64,000 nt of DNA from Reyranella sp. (GCF_030651995.1 NZ_JAUSBN010000005.1:1-64000), one strand, 5' to 3'. Numbered from the stretch's first letter, positions 27,925-39,265 are shown. Numbers and translations are program-made. The notes: a model not told the origin generated them from the letters alone.

Positions 27925-28731
27925 TCAACGCATGAGCAATAAGGTGAGCGCCAATGCGCCCACTGCAATCCGATACCAGGCAAAAACGGTGAAGCCGTGG
28001 CGGCTGATGAATCGTACGAATGCGCGGACCACCAGCATCGCCGAAACGAAGGCGGCGACGAAGCCCACCGCGATCACACCGCCATGCTCCCAGCTCAGCG
28101 CCGACCAGTTCTTGTAGAGGTCGTAGACGGTCGCCCCAAGCATGGTGGGCATCGCGAGAAAGAACGAGAACTCGGCTGCCGTTGCACGGTCGACGCGGAA
28201 AATCCGCGCACCCATGATGGTGGCGCCCGAGCGCGATACGCCGGGGATCATCGCCACGCACTGGCAGAGACCGATGTAGAGCGCGGTCTTGAGGTCGATT
28301 TCGTCGAGGGTCTTGATGCGAGGCCTCTGCGCGAAACGCTCGATCAGCAGGATGGCGATGCCTCCCACGATCAGGGCGATGGCGACCACCCACGGACTGA
28401 ACAACACCGACTTGATGTACTTATGAGCCGCGACGCCCACGATGACGGCCGGCAGGAAAGCCACCAGAATGGCCACTGCAAATCGTGTGGCCTGCTTGTC
28501 CCGCTCCAGGACACCCATCGCCGTCGTCCAGATCTTCGCGCGATAGAGCAGGCAGACGGCAAGGATCGCGCCGAGCTGGATGACGATCTCGAACACCTTG
28601 CCCGGCGGCCCTTGGAAGTCGAGCAGTTCCTGGGCGAGAATGATGTGCCCGGTCGACGAGACGGGCAGGAACTCGGTGAGACCTTCGACAACGCCGATCA
28701 GCAGCGCCTTCCAGATCAGCGTCAGGTCCAT
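27925..28731 (-). CDS. uppP: undecaprenyl-diphosphatase
   Basis: The 268-residue membrane protein of the BacA/UppP family recycles undecaprenyl pyrophosphate for cell-wall synthesis. It has the catalytic block EGLTEFLPVSSTGH near residue 17 and PGVSRSGATIMGA near 165. The ATG at 28731 is used; its first base is two bases after the parC stop, so the genes are closely linked. Confidence 0.95.
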   Translation of the reverse strand: MDLTLIWKALLIGVVEGLTEFLPVSSTGHIILAQELLDFQGPPGKVFEIVIQLGAILAVCLLYRAKIWTTAMGVLERDKQATRFAVAILVAFLPAVIVGVAAHKYIKSVLFSPWVVAIALIVGGIAILLIERFAQRPRIKTLDEIDLKTALYIGLCQCVAMIPGVSRSGATIMGARIFRVDRATAAEFSFFLAMPTMLGATVYDLYKNWSALSWEHGGVIAVGFVAAFVSAMLVVRAFVRFISRHGFTVFAWYRIAVGALALTLLLMR

Positions 28732-28733
28732 GC

Positions 28734-30974
28734 TCAATCCTTGAAGCGTTTGGCTCGCGGCCAGCCCTTCTCCGGCATGCGCCCGGCCTGCGCACGCTCG
28801 CCCCGCCAGAACTTCAGCTCCGCCGCAGGAATGGTTCGGTTACCCCAAGGCAACCCATCAGAAAGGACGAAAGCCTGTGCATCCGACAGCCGGTCGCCCT
28901 TCGACTTCTGCAGCAGCACGCCGCGTCCGCGGCCCATCTCCGGCACTTCATCGAGCGGGAAGATCAGCAGCTTGCGGCCTTCGCTCAGCACGGCGACGGA
29001 ATTTGCACCTTCGGGCACGACGGCAAAGGCCTGCGCCCTCTCCTTGTCGGCGAGGCCGAGGACGCCCTTGCCGTTCCTGGTCTGCGCCACCACCTCGTCT
29101 TCCGGTACGACGAAGCCGCGTCCGGCATCGGACGCCACGAGGAACTTGCGGCCGCCCTTGAAGACTTCGAGTTGAACGATGTCCTGGTCGTTGCCCAGTT
29201 CGATCATCAGCCGGATCGGCTCTCCGTGGCCCCGCGCGCTCGGCAGCCGATCGCAGCCCACGGTGTAGAAGCGGCCGTTGGTGCCGAAGAGCAGGATCTT
29301 GTCGGTCGACTGGGCGTGGATGGCGAAGCGTGCCGTATCACCTTCCTTGTACTTGAGCTCGCCGGCGGCCTTGTCGTCGAGGTGGCCCTTGGCGGCGCGG
29401 ATCCAGCCCTTCTCGGACAGGATCACCGTCACCGGCTCGCGCTCGACGAAATCCTCGATCGCATGCTCGATCTCGGCCGGCGCGTCGGCCAGCTCGGTGC
29501 GGCGGCGGCCGAGCTCGGTCTTGCCGCCGAACTTCTTCTTGGTTTCACGCACCTCGTCGGCGATAGCGTTCCACTGGAGGCCATCGTCCTTGAGCAGGGC
29601 CTTGAGATCCTTGCGCTCGGCGCTGAGCTTTTTGTGCTCCCCGCGGATCTCGAACTCCTCGAGCCGGCGCAGGGCGCGCAGGCGCATGTTCAGGATGGCC
29701 TCGGCCTGCAGGTCGGTGAGCCCGAAAGCCTTGATCATCTTGGGCTTGGGCTCGTCCTCCTCGCGGATGATCTTGATCAGCTTGTCGAGGTTCAGATAGG
29801 CGATCAGGTAGCCTTCGAGAATCTCCAGGCGCCGTTCGATCGCGGCCAGCCGGAAGGTCGAACGGCGCACCAGCACCTCGCGCCGGTGATCGAGGAAGGC
29901 CTGCAGCGCCTCGCGCAGGTCCATGACGCGCGGCGTGTTGTCCTTGTCGAGGACATTGAGGTTCAGCGGGAAGCGCGTTTCGAGATCGCTGAGCTTGAAA
30001 AGCTGCTCCATCAGGAGCTCGGCCGGCACGTTGCCGGTCTTCGGTTCAAGCACGATGCGGACGTCGTCAGCCGACTCGTCGCGTACGTCCTCGAGGATCG
30101 GCAGCTTCTTGGCGTTGATGATCTCGGCGATCCGCTCGATCAGCTTTCCCTTCTGGACCTGATAGGGGATCTGCGTGACGACGATGCGGTACTGGCCGCG
30201 CGGCAGCTGCTCGACTTCCCATCGGGCGCGCAGGCGGAAAGCGCCGCGGCCGGTCCGGTAGGCCTCGACGATCGATTCGCGCGGCTCGACCAGGATGCCG
30301 CCGGTCGGGAAGTCCGGCCCCTTGACCAGATCGACCAATGTCTCGATGCGCGAGTTGGGTGTCTTGATGAGATGCAGCAGCGCGTCGCAGAGCTCGCCCA
30401 CATTGTGCGGCGGGATCGAGGTCGCCATGCCGACGGCGATGCCGGCAGCCCCATTGGCCAGAAGGTTCGGAAAGCCGCCCGGCAGGACGATCGGCTCCTC
30501 GGTCGAGCCGTCGTAGTTGGGCCGGAAGTCGACGGCGTTCTCGTCGATGCCGCCCAGCAGCGCCTCGGCCACTTCGGTGAGGCGCGCTTCGGTGTAACGC
30601 ATGGCGGCGGGGTTATCGCCGTCGATGTTGCCGAAGTTGCCCTGCCCCTCGATCAGCGGGTAGCGCGCGGCGAATTCCTGGGCGAGGCGCACCAGTGCGT
30701 CGTAGATCGACTGGTCGCCGTGCGGGTGGTACTGGCCGATCACGTCGCCGACGACGCGGGCGCTCTTCTTGAAGGCGCTGTTCGGATCGAGCCGCAGCTG
30801 GCGCATGGCGTACATCAGCCGGCGATGCACCGGCTTCAGCCCGTCGCGCACATCCGGCAGCGACCGCGACATGATGGTCGACAGCGCATACGACAGATAG
30901 CGCTCGCGGAGCGCGTCTCCGAATTGCACCGGCTTCACTTCGGCCAGTTGGACGACGTTGTTGCGCTTTGCCAT
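28734..30974 (-). CDS. parC: DNA topoisomerase IV subunit A
   Basis: The 746-residue protein has the GyrA/ParC breakage-rejoining domain with catalytic Tyr in [13 protein letters not shown] near residue 127, the [19 protein letters not shown] helix near 80, a coiled-coil tower, and a reduced C-terminal wheel with [10 protein letters not shown]. Length fits ParC rather than the longer GyrA. It works with ParE, which is not in the window. Confidence 0.93.
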   Translation of the reverse strand: MAKRNNVVQLAEVKPVQFGDALRERYLSYALSTIMSRSLPDVRDGLKPVHRRLMYAMRQLRLDPNSAFKKSARVVGDVIGQYHPHGDQSIYDALVRLAQEFAARYPLIEGQGNFGNIDGDNPAAMRYTEARLTEVAEALLGGIDENAVDFRPNYDGSTEEPIVLPGGFPNLLANGAAGIAVGMATSIPPHNVGELCDALLHLIKTPNSRIETLVDLVKGPDFPTGGILVEPRESIVEAYRTGRGAFRLRARWEVEQLPRGQYRIVVTQIPYQVQKGKLIERIAEIINAKKLPILEDVRDESADDVRIVLEPKTGNVPAELLMEQLFKLSDLETRFPLNLNVLDKDNTPRVMDLREALQAFLDHRREVLVRRSTFRLAAIERRLEILEGYLIAYLNLDKLIKIIREEDEPKPKMIKAFGLTDLQAEAILNMRLRALRRLEEFEIRGEHKKLSAERKDLKALLKDDGLQWNAIADEVRETKKKFGGKTELGRRRTELADAPAEIEHAIEDFVEREPVTVILSEKGWIRAAKGHLDDKAAGELKYKEGDTARFAIHAQSTDKILLFGTNGRFYTVGCDRLPSARGHGEPIRLMIELGNDQDIVQLEVFKGGRKFLVASDAGRGFVVPEDEVVAQTRNGKGVLGLADKERAQAFAVVPEGANSVAVLSEGRKLLIFPLDEVPEMGRGRGVLLQKSKGDRLSDAQAFVLSDGLPWGNRTIPAAELKFWRGERAQAGRMPEKGWPRAKRFKD

Positions 30975-31027
30975 GGACCAGCGTGACGAGGGGAAGGACC
31001 GCAGTTCCAGCCGCGGCCGTGATTATT

Positions 31028-31744
31028 TTAGCGTTGGAGCGATTCCATAAATCTCGACCGTGCGGGAGGCAAGGGCTTGTTGTGCGGCCAAAAAACGTGC
31101 CGTTCGAGGAAAAAGCCCGTCAGATCGAGGCCCTGGCGCAGCTCGGCCTCGTCCGACGGCAGCCCGCCGGTGGATAGAAAGCCCGGAAGGGGCAGCAGCT
31201 TCTCCTTGTAGGGCCCGGCGGCCGCACGCGAGACCGCGCGACCCGTCCGCGGCGAGACATAGGCCAGGTCCTCGGTCGATCCGGTGGCCGCGCAGTTCTC
31301 CAGATCCAGCCCGAATCCCAGCTCCTGCAGCAGCCCCAGTTCGAGCCGGACGTAGATCGTGGGCCAGCCAGGATGTCCAAGCGAGCCCAGGAACGCCCGG
31401 AACCCATCGAACATTGCGGGATGCGGTTCGCGCTCCGGCAGGGCGGCGTCGATGACGGCACAGGCCGCCGCGAGCCCCGCCAACTCGCGGGCGTCGTCCA
31501 TGGCGCGTGCTGCATGCGGCTCCCGCAGTTCGCCAGAATAGTTGCCGAGCTGCTCGGGCAGGCGCCCCCGCCAGCCAACCTCGACCAGGTTGCCGGACTG
31601 CCAGATCGGACGGGCGCGTCGCGAGACGCCGCCCGGCACGAAGCCGGCGTGGCGGCCGTGTTCGCGCGTCAGCAACGAGACGACGAGGCCCGTCTCGCCG
31701 TGAGACCGCGCTGTCAACACGATGCCTTCGTCGGTCCAATCCAT
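31028..31744 (-). CDS. recO: DNA repair protein RecO
   Basis: The 238-residue protein opens with the OB-fold block WTDEGIVLTARSHGETGLVVSLLTREHG typical of RecO and continues with a helical domain (ELGLLQELGFGLDLENCAATG). The zinc cysteines of some RecO proteins are mostly absent, as in many alphaproteobacteria. It lies 53 bases downstream of parC's start side, on the same strand. It acts with RecR in RecF-pathway repair. Confidence 0.92.
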   Translation of the reverse strand: MDWTDEGIVLTARSHGETGLVVSLLTREHGRHAGFVPGGVSRRARPIWQSGNLVEVGWRGRLPEQLGNYSGELREPHAARAMDDARELAGLAAACAVIDAALPEREPHPAMFDGFRAFLGSLGHPGWPTIYVRLELGLLQELGFGLDLENCAATGSTEDLAYVSPRTGRAVSRAAAGPYKEKLLPLPGFLSTGGLPSDEAELRQGLDLTGFFLERHVFWPHNKPLPPARSRFMESLQR

Positions 31745-31789
31745 GGAACCGTGTATGCCGCGTCCTGCGGAATCGCGCTAGGTTGCGAC

Positions 31790-33337
31790 ATGTCGAAACT
31801 GAGACGGCGGGCGGTGCTGGGGGCAGGCGCAGCCACCACCCTGCCCTTCCATGTCTTCGCCCAGACCGCCGCCGCCGCGCGGCCGCGCCTGATGCAGGGC
31901 GTCCAGTCGGGCGATGTCGGGAGCGACGGCGCGACCCTCTGGAGCCGTGCGGACCGGCCGGCACGCATGATCGCCGAATATGCGACGACGGAGAGCTTCA
32001 CCGATGCGCGGCGCGTTGAAGGGCCGCTCGCACTCGAGGCGACCGGCTTCACCTCGCGCCTGCGTCTCGACGGGCTGCCGCCGGGACAGACCATCTTCTA
32101 TCGCATCGCCTATGCCGATCTCTCCGACGCGAATGCGACGAGCGACTGGGTGCAGGGACGCTTCCGCACGCCGCCGCCTGCCGAAGCGGATGTAAGCTTC
32201 GTATGGTCAGCCGATACGGTCGGCCAGGGCTGGGGCATCAACCCCGAGATCGGCGGCATGACGATCTACGAGGCGATGCGGTCCCTGGCGCCGGACTTCT
32301 TCGTCCATTGCGGCGACACGATTTATGCCGACGATCCACTTGCCTCGGAGAAAACGCTGCCGGACGGGCGCATCTGGAAGAACGTCACGACGGAGGCAAA
32401 GTCCCGGGTCGCCCAGACGCTCGCCGAGTTCCGCGGCAACCACCTCTACAATTTCCTCGACGCCAATCTCCGCCGCTTCAACGCCGAGGTCCCGACGATC
32501 GCCCTGTGGGACGATCACGACGTCCTCGACAACTGGTACTGGGAAAGACGCCTCGACGCCGATCCGCGCTATGGCGAGAAGAACGTCGGCGTGCTGGCCC
32601 GGCGCGCCGAGCGGGCTTTTCGGGAGTTCATGCCCTTGGCCGACGGACTCGACGGGCCCATGCGTCTGTATCGCAGGTTCTCGTTCGGGCGGCGTCTCGA
32701 TCTCTTCCGACTCGACATGAGGAGCTTTCGCGCGCCCAACGGCGCGAACCGGCAGGAAAAGGCGGGCTCGAACACGGCCTTTCTCGGCATCGAACAGATC
32801 ATCTGGCTGAAGCAGGCGCTCAAGGCTTCGTCGGCCACGTGGAAGATCATCGCGGCCGACATGCCGCTCGGCCTCGTCGTCTATGACGACTGGCGCCGCA
32901 AGTCGGGCTTCGAAGCCGTGGCGAATGCCGACGATGGCCCGCCGCTGGGCCGCGAACTGGAGATCGCCGACCTGCTGTCCTTCATCCGGCAGGAGGACAT
33001 CCGCAACGTGCACTGGATCACGGCCGACGTGCATTATCCTGCCACCCACCGCTACGATCCCGGACGCGCCGCCTTCCGGGATTTCACGCCGTTCTACGAA
33101 TTCGTATCCGGCCCGCTCTGCGCCGGCGGCTTCGGCCCCAACGCGCTCGACGGCACGTTCGGCCCGCAGGTCGTGTTCCAGAAGGTGCCGCCGCCCGGCC
33201 GCTTCGATCTCTCACCGCTCGAAGGCTCCTGCCACTTCGGGCATGTCAGGATCGACGGCACCTCAGGCGTGATGACGGTCAGTCACCGCGATGCGTCGGG
33301 CACCGCGATCCATTCACTAGATCTCGCACCGTCTTAA
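31790..33337 (+). CDS. PhoD-like alkaline phosphatase/phosphodiesterase
   Basis: The 515-residue protein has an N-terminal signal-like stretch (RRRAVLGAGAATTLP, with a twin-arginine pattern), a PhoD N-terminal domain (LMQGVQSGDVGSDGATLWSRAD) and a metallophosphatase domain with HCGDTIYADDP, LWDDHDVLDNWYW and TADVHYPATHRY. This is typical of secreted phosphomonoesterase/diesterase PhoD. It diverges from recO. Its stop overlaps the stop of era on the other strand (shared TTAA). Confidence 0.88.
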   Translation: MSKLRRRAVLGAGAATTLPFHVFAQTAAAARPRLMQGVQSGDVGSDGATLWSRADRPARMIAEYATTESFTDARRVEGPLALEATGFTSRLRLDGLPPGQTIFYRIAYADLSDANATSDWVQGRFRTPPPAEADVSFVWSADTVGQGWGINPEIGGMTIYEAMRSLAPDFFVHCGDTIYADDPLASEKTLPDGRIWKNVTTEAKSRVAQTLAEFRGNHLYNFLDANLRRFNAEVPTIALWDDHDVLDNWYWERRLDADPRYGEKNVGVLARRAERAFREFMPLADGLDGPMRLYRRFSFGRRLDLFRLDMRSFRAPNGANRQEKAGSNTAFLGIEQIIWLKQALKASSATWKIIAADMPLGLVVYDDWRRKSGFEAVANADDGPPLGRELEIADLLSFIRQEDIRNVHWITADVHYPATHRYDPGRAAFRDFTPFYEFVSGPLCAGGFGPNALDGTFGPQVVFQKVPPPGRFDLSPLEGSCHFGHVRIDGTSGVMTVSHRDASGTAIHSLDLAPS

Positions 33338-34266
33338 GACTGATAGTCCAGCCCGATCGTGCGGTAGTGCGACGGGTCTTCAGCCCAGCGTTCGCTCACC
33401 TTCACGTGCAGGAAGAGATGCACCGGGCGCTCCAGCATCTGCGAAAGCTCATGTCGCGCGCGCGCCCCGATCTGCTTGATGCGGGCGCCTCCCTTGCCCA
33501 GGAAGATCGCGCGCTGGCCCTCGCGCTGGACATAGATGATCTGCTCGACGCGGACGCTGCCGTCGGGCCGATCCTCCCATTTCTCGGTCTCCACCGCCGC
33601 CTCGTAAGGCAGCTCCTGGTGAAGCTGCAGGAACACCTGCTCGCGCGTCACCTCCGCCGCCAGCAGACGCAGCGGCAGGTCGGCGGCCTGATCCTCGGGG
33701 TAGAGGAACGGCCCCGGCGGCACGGCCTGCGCGAAGGCCGTCAGCAGGTCACCGATGCCATCCGCCTTGAGCGCGCTCACCATGAAGGTGCGCTCGAACG
33801 GCACAATGGCGTTGAGTTCGGCGGTGAGCGCGAGCAACGTCTCGCGCGCCACCAGGTCGATCTTGTTCAGGACCAGGAAGCGCGGCGTCTTCGAATCCTT
33901 CAGCCGCTCGGCGATGGCCCTGGTCTCCTGGCCGATACCGCGCTCGGCATCGACCACCAGCGCCACCAGATCGGCATCGTCGGCGCCCTGCCAGGCGGCG
34001 GCGACCATGGCGCGTTCGAGGCGTCTTTTGGCGACGCGGAAGATGCCGGGCGTGTCGACCAGCACGACCTGCGCCCGCGAGGGGCCCTCCCCCTTGTCGG
34101 GAAGGTCCGTCATCGCGATCCCGATCACGCGCATGCGCGTGGTCTGCACCTTGGGCGAGACGATGCTCACCTTGGAGCCGACCAGGCCGTTCACCAGGGT
34201 CGATTTGCCGGCGTTCGGCGCGCCGACGACGGCGACGAAGCCGGCCCGCGTTGCAGGTGTGCTCAT
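33334..34266 (-). CDS. era: GTPase Era
   Basis: The 310-residue GTPase has G1 GAPNAGKST, G3 DTPG, G4 NKID and the C-terminal KH domain with FLGKGGARIKQIG. It binds 16S rRNA in 30S assembly. The ATG at 34266 overlaps the rnc stop by ATGA, giving the conserved rnc-era pair. Confidence 0.96.
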   Translation of the reverse strand: MSTPATRAGFVAVVGAPNAGKSTLVNGLVGSKVSIVSPKVQTTRMRVIGIAMTDLPDKGEGPSRAQVVLVDTPGIFRVAKRRLERAMVAAAWQGADDADLVALVVDAERGIGQETRAIAERLKDSKTPRFLVLNKIDLVARETLLALTAELNAIVPFERTFMVSALKADGIGDLLTAFAQAVPPGPFLYPEDQAADLPLRLLAAEVTREQVFLQLHQELPYEAAVETEKWEDRPDGSVRVEQIIYVQREGQRAIFLGKGGARIKQIGARARHELSQMLERPVHLFLHVKVSERWAEDPSHYRTIGLDYQS

Positions 34267-35015
34267 GCCCCGTTCAACCTTTCCAGCAATGTCATGGCGG
34301 CCAGCCGTTCGGCCTCGCGCTTGCTGCCGCCCCGGCCGCGCGCGGGATCGTGCCCCTTGAGGACCGCATCGACCACGAAGACCGGCGCGTGCGGCGGGCC
34401 CTCGCGATCGACCTCGAGATACACGGGCAGGGGCAGACGGCGCGCCTGCGCCCACTCCTGCAGCGCCGTCTTCGGATCACGCGGCACCGCCACCCGGCTG
34501 CTGAGGCGGTCGCCCCACAGCAGGGCCACGCTGGTCGCCGCGGCCTCGAGGCCGGCGTCGAGGAAGATGGCGCCAAGGAGTGCTTCGAGCGCATCGGCCA
34601 GGATGTTGGGCCGAACGTTGCTGCCCGGGGTCCGTTCCGAGTCGCCGAGGCGCAGATGGCTGCCGAGGCCGATTTCAGTGGCGATCTCGACCAGCGTCTC
34701 GGCGCGCACCAGCGCGGCGTGCCGCCGCGCCAGCTCGCCCTCGCGCTCGTGCGGAAAGCTGCGCAACAGGAGGTCGGCCATGGCGAGCGACAACACGCGG
34801 TCGCCCAGAAATTCCAGCCGCTCGTTGCCGTTCGGGAAGGCCGCCTTGAGCTCGGGCCGGCGGTCGAGCGCGCTGCGATGGGTCAGCGCTTCCGAAGCAA
34901 GTTCGGCGTGCGCGAAAACATGACCCACCCCTTTCGACAGCGCCGCGAGATCAACGTCCGTCGAAATCAGTTGATTGCCATGAAGAAGCGGTTCCAGCGT
35001 ATCGCCTCGGGCCAT
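34263..35015 (-). CDS. rnc: ribonuclease III
   Basis: The 250-residue enzyme has the RNase III signature NERLEFLGDRVLSLAMAD near residue 65, the downstream acidic site DALEALLGAIFLDAG near 140, and a C-terminal dsRNA-binding domain (GGSKREAERLAAMTLLERL). The start is uncertain: ATG 35015 and GTG 35021 both overlap the end of lepB by about 50 bases, which implies coupling. Confidence 0.95.
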   Translation of the reverse strand: MARGDTLEPLLHGNQLISTDVDLAALSKGVGHVFAHAELASEALTHRSALDRRPELKAAFPNGNERLEFLGDRVLSLAMADLLLRSFPHEREGELARRHAALVRAETLVEIATEIGLGSHLRLGDSERTPGSNVRPNILADALEALLGAIFLDAGLEAAATSVALLWGDRLSSRVAVPRDPKTALQEWAQARRLPLPVYLEVDREGPPHAPVFVVDAVLKGHDPARGRGGSKREAERLAAMTLLERLNGA

Positions 35016-35791
35016 TTCCACGGTTCCAGCCAGCCGGCCGCCGACGGATCGTGCGAGAAGAAGATGAACTCCGCCCGGCCGACGAGATTCTCCGAGGGCA
35101 CGTACCAGCCGAGCTGGTCGCGGTCGCGCGTCGAGCCGGAGAAATCGCGCAGCATGAGCCGCGTTCGACTGTCGAGAGAATCGTCGCGATTGTCGCCCAT
35201 TACGAAGTAGCTGCCGGCCGGCACGAGGAATTCCGGCGTGTTGTCGGCCATGCCGTCGTCGCGGTATTCCAGTACCGTGTAGCGGCGGCCGTTGGGCAGT
35301 GTCTCGCTGTAGAGCGTGCCCTTCTGGTAGTGGCCGTTGTTGCCCTTCACATGGTCACCGACCTTCAACCGGTCGACCGCCACGCCGTTTATATGAAGCA
35401 GGCCATTCGTCACCTGGATGCGATCACCCGGCATGCCCACGATGCGCTTGATGTAGTCCGTGCGATTGACGCCCTGCCCCTGGTCGCCGGGATACTTGAA
35501 CACGGCGACGTCACCGCGCTCCGGCGGCGCGCCGAAGATCCGGCCCGAAAAGACGCCAAGCGAAAAAGGGAAGGAGTGCTTGCTGTATCCGTAGGAATAC
35601 TTGGACACGAACAGATAGTCGCCGACCAGCAAGGTCGGGATCATCGAGCCGCTGGGTATATTGAACGGCTCGATGGCGAACGTCCGCACGACCAGTGCGA
35701 TCAGGACGGCATAGACCACCGTCCGGACGGTTTCGCCCCAACCGCCGGTCTTTTCTTGTGCTCTCTTGCGACGCTCAGCCACGTCCGTCAT
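34967..35791 (-). CDS. lepB: signal peptidase I
   Basis: The 274-residue membrane protease has one N-terminal membrane segment, the serine block IPSGSMIPTLLVGDYL (catalytic Ser near residue 48), the Lys block YIKRIVGMPGDRI near 115, and GDNRDDSLDSR near 200. These match type I signal peptidase. It lies in the conserved acpS-lepB-rnc-era order. Confidence 0.96.
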   Translation of the reverse strand: MTDVAERRKRAQEKTGGWGETVRTVVYAVLIALVVRTFAIEPFNIPSGSMIPTLLVGDYLFVSKYSYGYSKHSFPFSLGVFSGRIFGAPPERGDVAVFKYPGDQGQGVNRTDYIKRIVGMPGDRIQVTNGLLHINGVAVDRLKVGDHVKGNNGHYQKGTLYSETLPNGRRYTVLEYRDDGMADNTPEFLVPAGSYFVMGDNRDDSLDSRTRLMLRDFSGSTRDRDQLGWYVPSENLVGRAEFIFFSHDPSAAGWLEPWKWPEAIRWNRFFMAIN

Positions 35792-35899
35792 CGCCGTCCC
35801 AGATTAAACAAGCCGCGCCTATAGCAGGGCCCGGCGCCCCTGTCTCCCGCTCCGAACGGGGCATGGGAGCCTCAGCAACCATCCAAACCGTCCTGTGGC

Positions 35900-36301
35900 T
35901 CATGGATTGGGCACTGCCGAGATGATCACGACTGCTTGAGCCAGCGGGTATTCGTCCGTGATGCTCAAATCGATCTGAGCCGTCATGCCGGCCGGCGTGA
36001 TCTTTTGCAGCCGCGCCAGCGCCCCGCCGGTCAAGGCCAGTGTGGGCCTGCCGCTCTTCTGATTGATCACGCCCATGTCACGCCAGAAGACGCCCGCCCG
36101 GAGGCCGGTACCCAGCGCCTTGGCACAGGCCTCCTTGGCGGCGAACCGCTTTGCGTAGCTGGCCGCCCGGGTGGCCCGGCCTTCCGAGCGCTTTTGCTCG
36201 ACCTCCGTGAAAACACGCTGGATGAACCGCTCACCAAACCGTTCGAGCGACTTCTCGATGCGCCGGATGTCACAGAGGTCGTTGCCGAGGCCGATGATCA
36301 C
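35900..36301 (-). CDS. acpS: holo-[acyl-carrier-protein] synthase
   Basis: The 133-residue enzyme transfers 4'-phosphopantetheine to acyl carrier protein. It has [22 protein letters not shown] at the start, with the Mg-binding Asp, and [15 protein letters not shown] with the catalytic Glu near residue 58. The start is GTG and overlaps the pdxJ stop (GTGA). Confidence 0.94.
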   Translation of the reverse strand: MIIGLGNDLCDIRRIEKSLERFGERFIQRVFTEVEQKRSEGRATRAASYAKRFAAKEACAKALGTGLRAGVFWRDMGVINQKSGRPTLALTGGALARLQKITPAGMTAQIDLSITDEYPLAQAVVIISAVPNP

Positions 36302-37050
36302 GCCGACGCCCCCCCGGCGCGGGCCGCATCCATGATGCGGCGCATCTCCCGGATCGCCTGCTCCAGGCCGACGAAGATCGCCTCGCCGACCAGGAAATGG
36401 CCGATGTTGAGTTCGCGCACCTCGGGAATGGCGGCGATTGGAGCCACGTCGGCGTAGCTCAGCCCGTGACCGGCATGGCATTCGAGGCCGAGCCTCGCGC
36501 ACAGCTTCGCTGCCGCGGCGATGCGCTGCAATTCCACCTGCTTGGCCTCACCCTCGATCTCGCAGTAACGGCCAGTGTGCAACTCCACGACCGGCGCCCC
36601 CAGCGCGACGGCCGCCTCGAGCTGGCGGGGATCGGCTTCGACGAACAGAGAGACGCGAATGCCGGCATCGCGCAGGCGCGCGATCATCGGCCTCAGGTGA
36701 TTGTGCTGACCGGCGGCGTCGAGCCCGCCTTCGGTCGTCCGTTCCTCGCGCTTTTCCGGCACGATGCACGCCGCATGCGGGCGATGGCGCAGGGCGATGG
36801 CGACCATCTCCTCGGTTGCCGCCATCTCGAAATTCAGCGGCACCTTGAGGTCCCGCATCAGACCGTCGATGTCGGCGTCGACGATGTGGCGCCGGTCCTC
36901 GCGCAGATGCGCGGTGATGCCGTCGGCGCCGGCCGCCTCGGCCAGGCGTGCCGCCCGCAGCGGATCGGGCAGATGCCCGCCGCGCGCATTCCGCACGGTG
37001 GCGACGTGATCGATATTGATGCCGAGACGCAGATGATTGGGCGCAGTCAT
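36298..37050 (-). CDS. pdxJ: pyridoxine 5'-phosphate synthase
   Basis: The 250-residue TIM-barrel enzyme makes pyridoxine 5'-phosphate from DXP and 3-amino-2-oxopropyl phosphate. It shows [17 protein letters not shown] at the N-terminus, [16 protein letters not shown] near residue 40, [12 protein letters not shown] near 155 and [12 protein letters not shown] near 190. It overlaps acpS. Confidence 0.96.
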   Translation of the reverse strand: MTAPNHLRLGINIDHVATVRNARGGHLPDPLRAARLAEAAGADGITAHLREDRRHIVDADIDGLMRDLKVPLNFEMAATEEMVAIALRHRPHAACIVPEKREERTTEGGLDAAGQHNHLRPMIARLRDAGIRVSLFVEADPRQLEAAVALGAPVVELHTGRYCEIEGEAKQVELQRIAAAAKLCARLGLECHAGHGLSYADVAPIAAIPEVRELNIGHFLVGEAIFVGLEQAIREMRRIMDAARAGGASA

Positions 37051-37084
37051 ACGCAGCTTTCGCGGAGAGAGGTCTGGGGAGCCG

Positions 37085-39265
37085 TCAATTGCGGGCGCGT
37101 TCGACGGCGTTGATGGCGGGAGTGGCGCGCAGCGCCGCGGTGATGTCGGCCAGGTGCTTCACATCGGAAACTTCGACGTCGATCACCATGTCGAAGAAAT
37201 CCATCGACCGGTTCACGATACGCAGGTTCGAGATGTTGCCCTCGTGGCGGGCGATCACAGTGGAAAGGCTCGAAAGACTGCCGGGCTGGTTGGCGACGGT
37301 GATCTTGAGCCGCCCCGTGTAGACGCCGCCGCCCCCCTCGCTCACCGAATCCCAGCCGACGTCGATCCAGCGCTCCGGCGCCTCGGAGAAACTCTCAAGC
37401 GTGGCACAGTCGATCGTGTGGATGGTGACGCCCTTGCCGGTCGTGATGATGCCGACGATACGATCACCCGGCAGCGGATGGCAGCAGCGCGCGAAATGCA
37501 CCGCCATGCCTGGGATCAGCCCGCGAATGGGGATCCGCTCGCCCTCCAGGCTGCCCGCTCGTCCGCCCTCGCCGGCCTTGCCGGACTTCGAGCGGGCCCG
37601 CGAGATCGGCACGATGTCGGCACCGCCCTTGCGTGGCTGCTTCAGCCCCGGATAGACCGCCGTCAGGACCTCACGGGCACCGACGAGGCCGGCGCCGACT
37701 GTCGCGATGAGGTCGTCCGTCGAGGCCTGCTTGAAGTTGATGCGCACGCCGTCGAGGCCCTTTTCGGTGACCTCGTAACCTTCCTCATGGAAGGCCTTCT
37801 CGAGCAGCGATTTGCCGAGCTGGATGTACTGCTCGCGCTGGCGTGTACGGATGAAGCGGCGGATCGCGGCCTTGGCCTTGCCGGTGACGACGAAACGCTC
37901 CCAGGTCGGCGACGGGGTCTGCGCCTTCGACGTGATGATGTCGACCTGGTCGCCGTTCGAGAGTTGCGTGCGCAGCGGCAGCATGCGGCCGTTGATCTTG
38001 GCGCCGACGCAGGTATCGCCCACCTGGCTGTGCACCGCGTAGGCGAAGTCGATCGGCGTCGCGCCGCGCGGCAACGCGATCAGCTTGCCCTTGGGCGTGA
38101 AGCAGAAGACCTGGTCCTGGAACATCTCAAGCTTGGTGTGCTCGAGGAATTCCTCGGCATTGGGCGCCTTGTCGAGGATGTCCATAAGGCTGCGCAGCCA
38201 GGCATATTGCGGCGCGTCGGTCGACGGCCCTCCCTGCTTGTAGATCCAGTGGGCGGCCACGCCGCGCTCGGCCTGGTCCTGCATCTCCTCGGTGCGGATC
38301 TGGATCTCGATGCGCTGGCCGAGCGGTCCGATCACGCCGGTGTGCAGCGAGCGGTAGCCGTTGGGCTTGGGAACCGAGATGTAGTCCTTGAAGCGCTGCG
38401 GCAGGACCTGGTAGCGGCCGTGCAGCAGACCGAGCGCCTGATAGCACTGCCCGACGTCCGCGACGATGATGCGGAACGCCATGATGTCGGAGAGCTGCTC
38501 GAAGGATACGTTCTTCGTCTGCATCTTCCGCCAGATCGAATAAGGCGTCTTCTCGCGGCCCGAAACCTGGGCCTCGAGCCCGCCCTCCTTCAGCGTGCGG
38601 ACCAGCTCGACCTCGATCTGGGGAACCAGCTTGTCGCCGCGCTCGCGCAGATAGCCCTGGCGCGCCAGCACCGAGGCCCGACCATCGGGATTGAGTTCGG
38701 CGAAGGCCAGTTCCTCGAGCTCGCGCTTCACATTCTCCATGCCGATGCGCGAGGCGAGCGGCGCGTAGAGGTCCATGGTCTCGCGCGCGATGCGCCGGCG
38801 GCGCGCCGGCTCCTTGATGTGATGCAGCGTGCGCATGTTGTGCAGGCGGTCGGCGAGCTTCACCAGCAGCACGCGGATGTCCGACGACATCGCCAGCACC
38901 AGCTTGCGCAGGTTCTCGGCTTCCTTGGTGCTCTCCGACTGGATCTCCAGGCGCGAAAGCTTGGTGACGCCGTCGACCAGGCGCGCGATGTCCTCGCCGA
39001 ACAGGCTGGCGATCTCGTCTCGCGTGGCGTCGGTGTCCTCCAGCGTATCGTGCAGCAGCCCGGTGACGATCGAGTCGGTGTCGAGACGCATCTCGGCCAG
39101 CAGGCCCGCGACCTCCACTGGATGGGAGAAATAGGGGTCGCCCGAGGCGCGGAGCTGGTTGCCGTGCTTCTTCAGGCCGTAGACATAGGCGCGGTTCAGG
39201 ATGTCCTCGTCCGCATCCGGATCGTAGGACTGTACGCGCTCGACGAGTTCGAATTGGCGAATCAT
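37085..39265 (-). CDS. rsh: bifunctional (p)ppGpp synthase/hydrolase
   Basis: The 726-residue RelA/SpoT homolog has an HD hydrolase domain ([25 protein letters not shown]), a synthetase domain ([14 protein letters not shown] near residue 310, [16 protein letters not shown]), a TGS domain ([21 protein letters not shown]), and a C-terminal ACT domain. The RFKDYI block is of the RxKD type found in bifunctional Rsh/SpoT rather than monofunctional RelA. A short palindrome, CCCCA-5-TGGGG (39274-39288), lies upstream and covers a possible TATAGT -10. Confidence 0.95.
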   Translation of the reverse strand: MIRQFELVERVQSYDPDADEDILNRAYVYGLKKHGNQLRASGDPYFSHPVEVAGLLAEMRLDTDSIVTGLLHDTLEDTDATRDEIASLFGEDIARLVDGVTKLSRLEIQSESTKEAENLRKLVLAMSSDIRVLLVKLADRLHNMRTLHHIKEPARRRRIARETMDLYAPLASRIGMENVKRELEELAFAELNPDGRASVLARQGYLRERGDKLVPQIEVELVRTLKEGGLEAQVSGREKTPYSIWRKMQTKNVSFEQLSDIMAFRIIVADVGQCYQALGLLHGRYQVLPQRFKDYISVPKPNGYRSLHTGVIGPLGQRIEIQIRTEEMQDQAERGVAAHWIYKQGGPSTDAPQYAWLRSLMDILDKAPNAEEFLEHTKLEMFQDQVFCFTPKGKLIALPRGATPIDFAYAVHSQVGDTCVGAKINGRMLPLRTQLSNGDQVDIITSKAQTPSPTWERFVVTGKAKAAIRRFIRTRQREQYIQLGKSLLEKAFHEEGYEVTEKGLDGVRINFKQASTDDLIATVGAGLVGAREVLTAVYPGLKQPRKGGADIVPISRARSKSGKAGEGGRAGSLEGERIPIRGLIPGMAVHFARCCHPLPGDRIVGIITTGKGVTIHTIDCATLESFSEAPERWIDVGWDSVSEGGGGVYTGRLKITVANQPGSLSSLSTVIARHEGNISNLRIVNRSMDFFDMVIDVEVSDVKHLADITAALRATPAINAVERARN

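Noticed and set aside
29172..30986. Plus-strand 604-codon frame over parC
   Set aside because: It is antisense to a well-conserved gene and has no recognisable domain.
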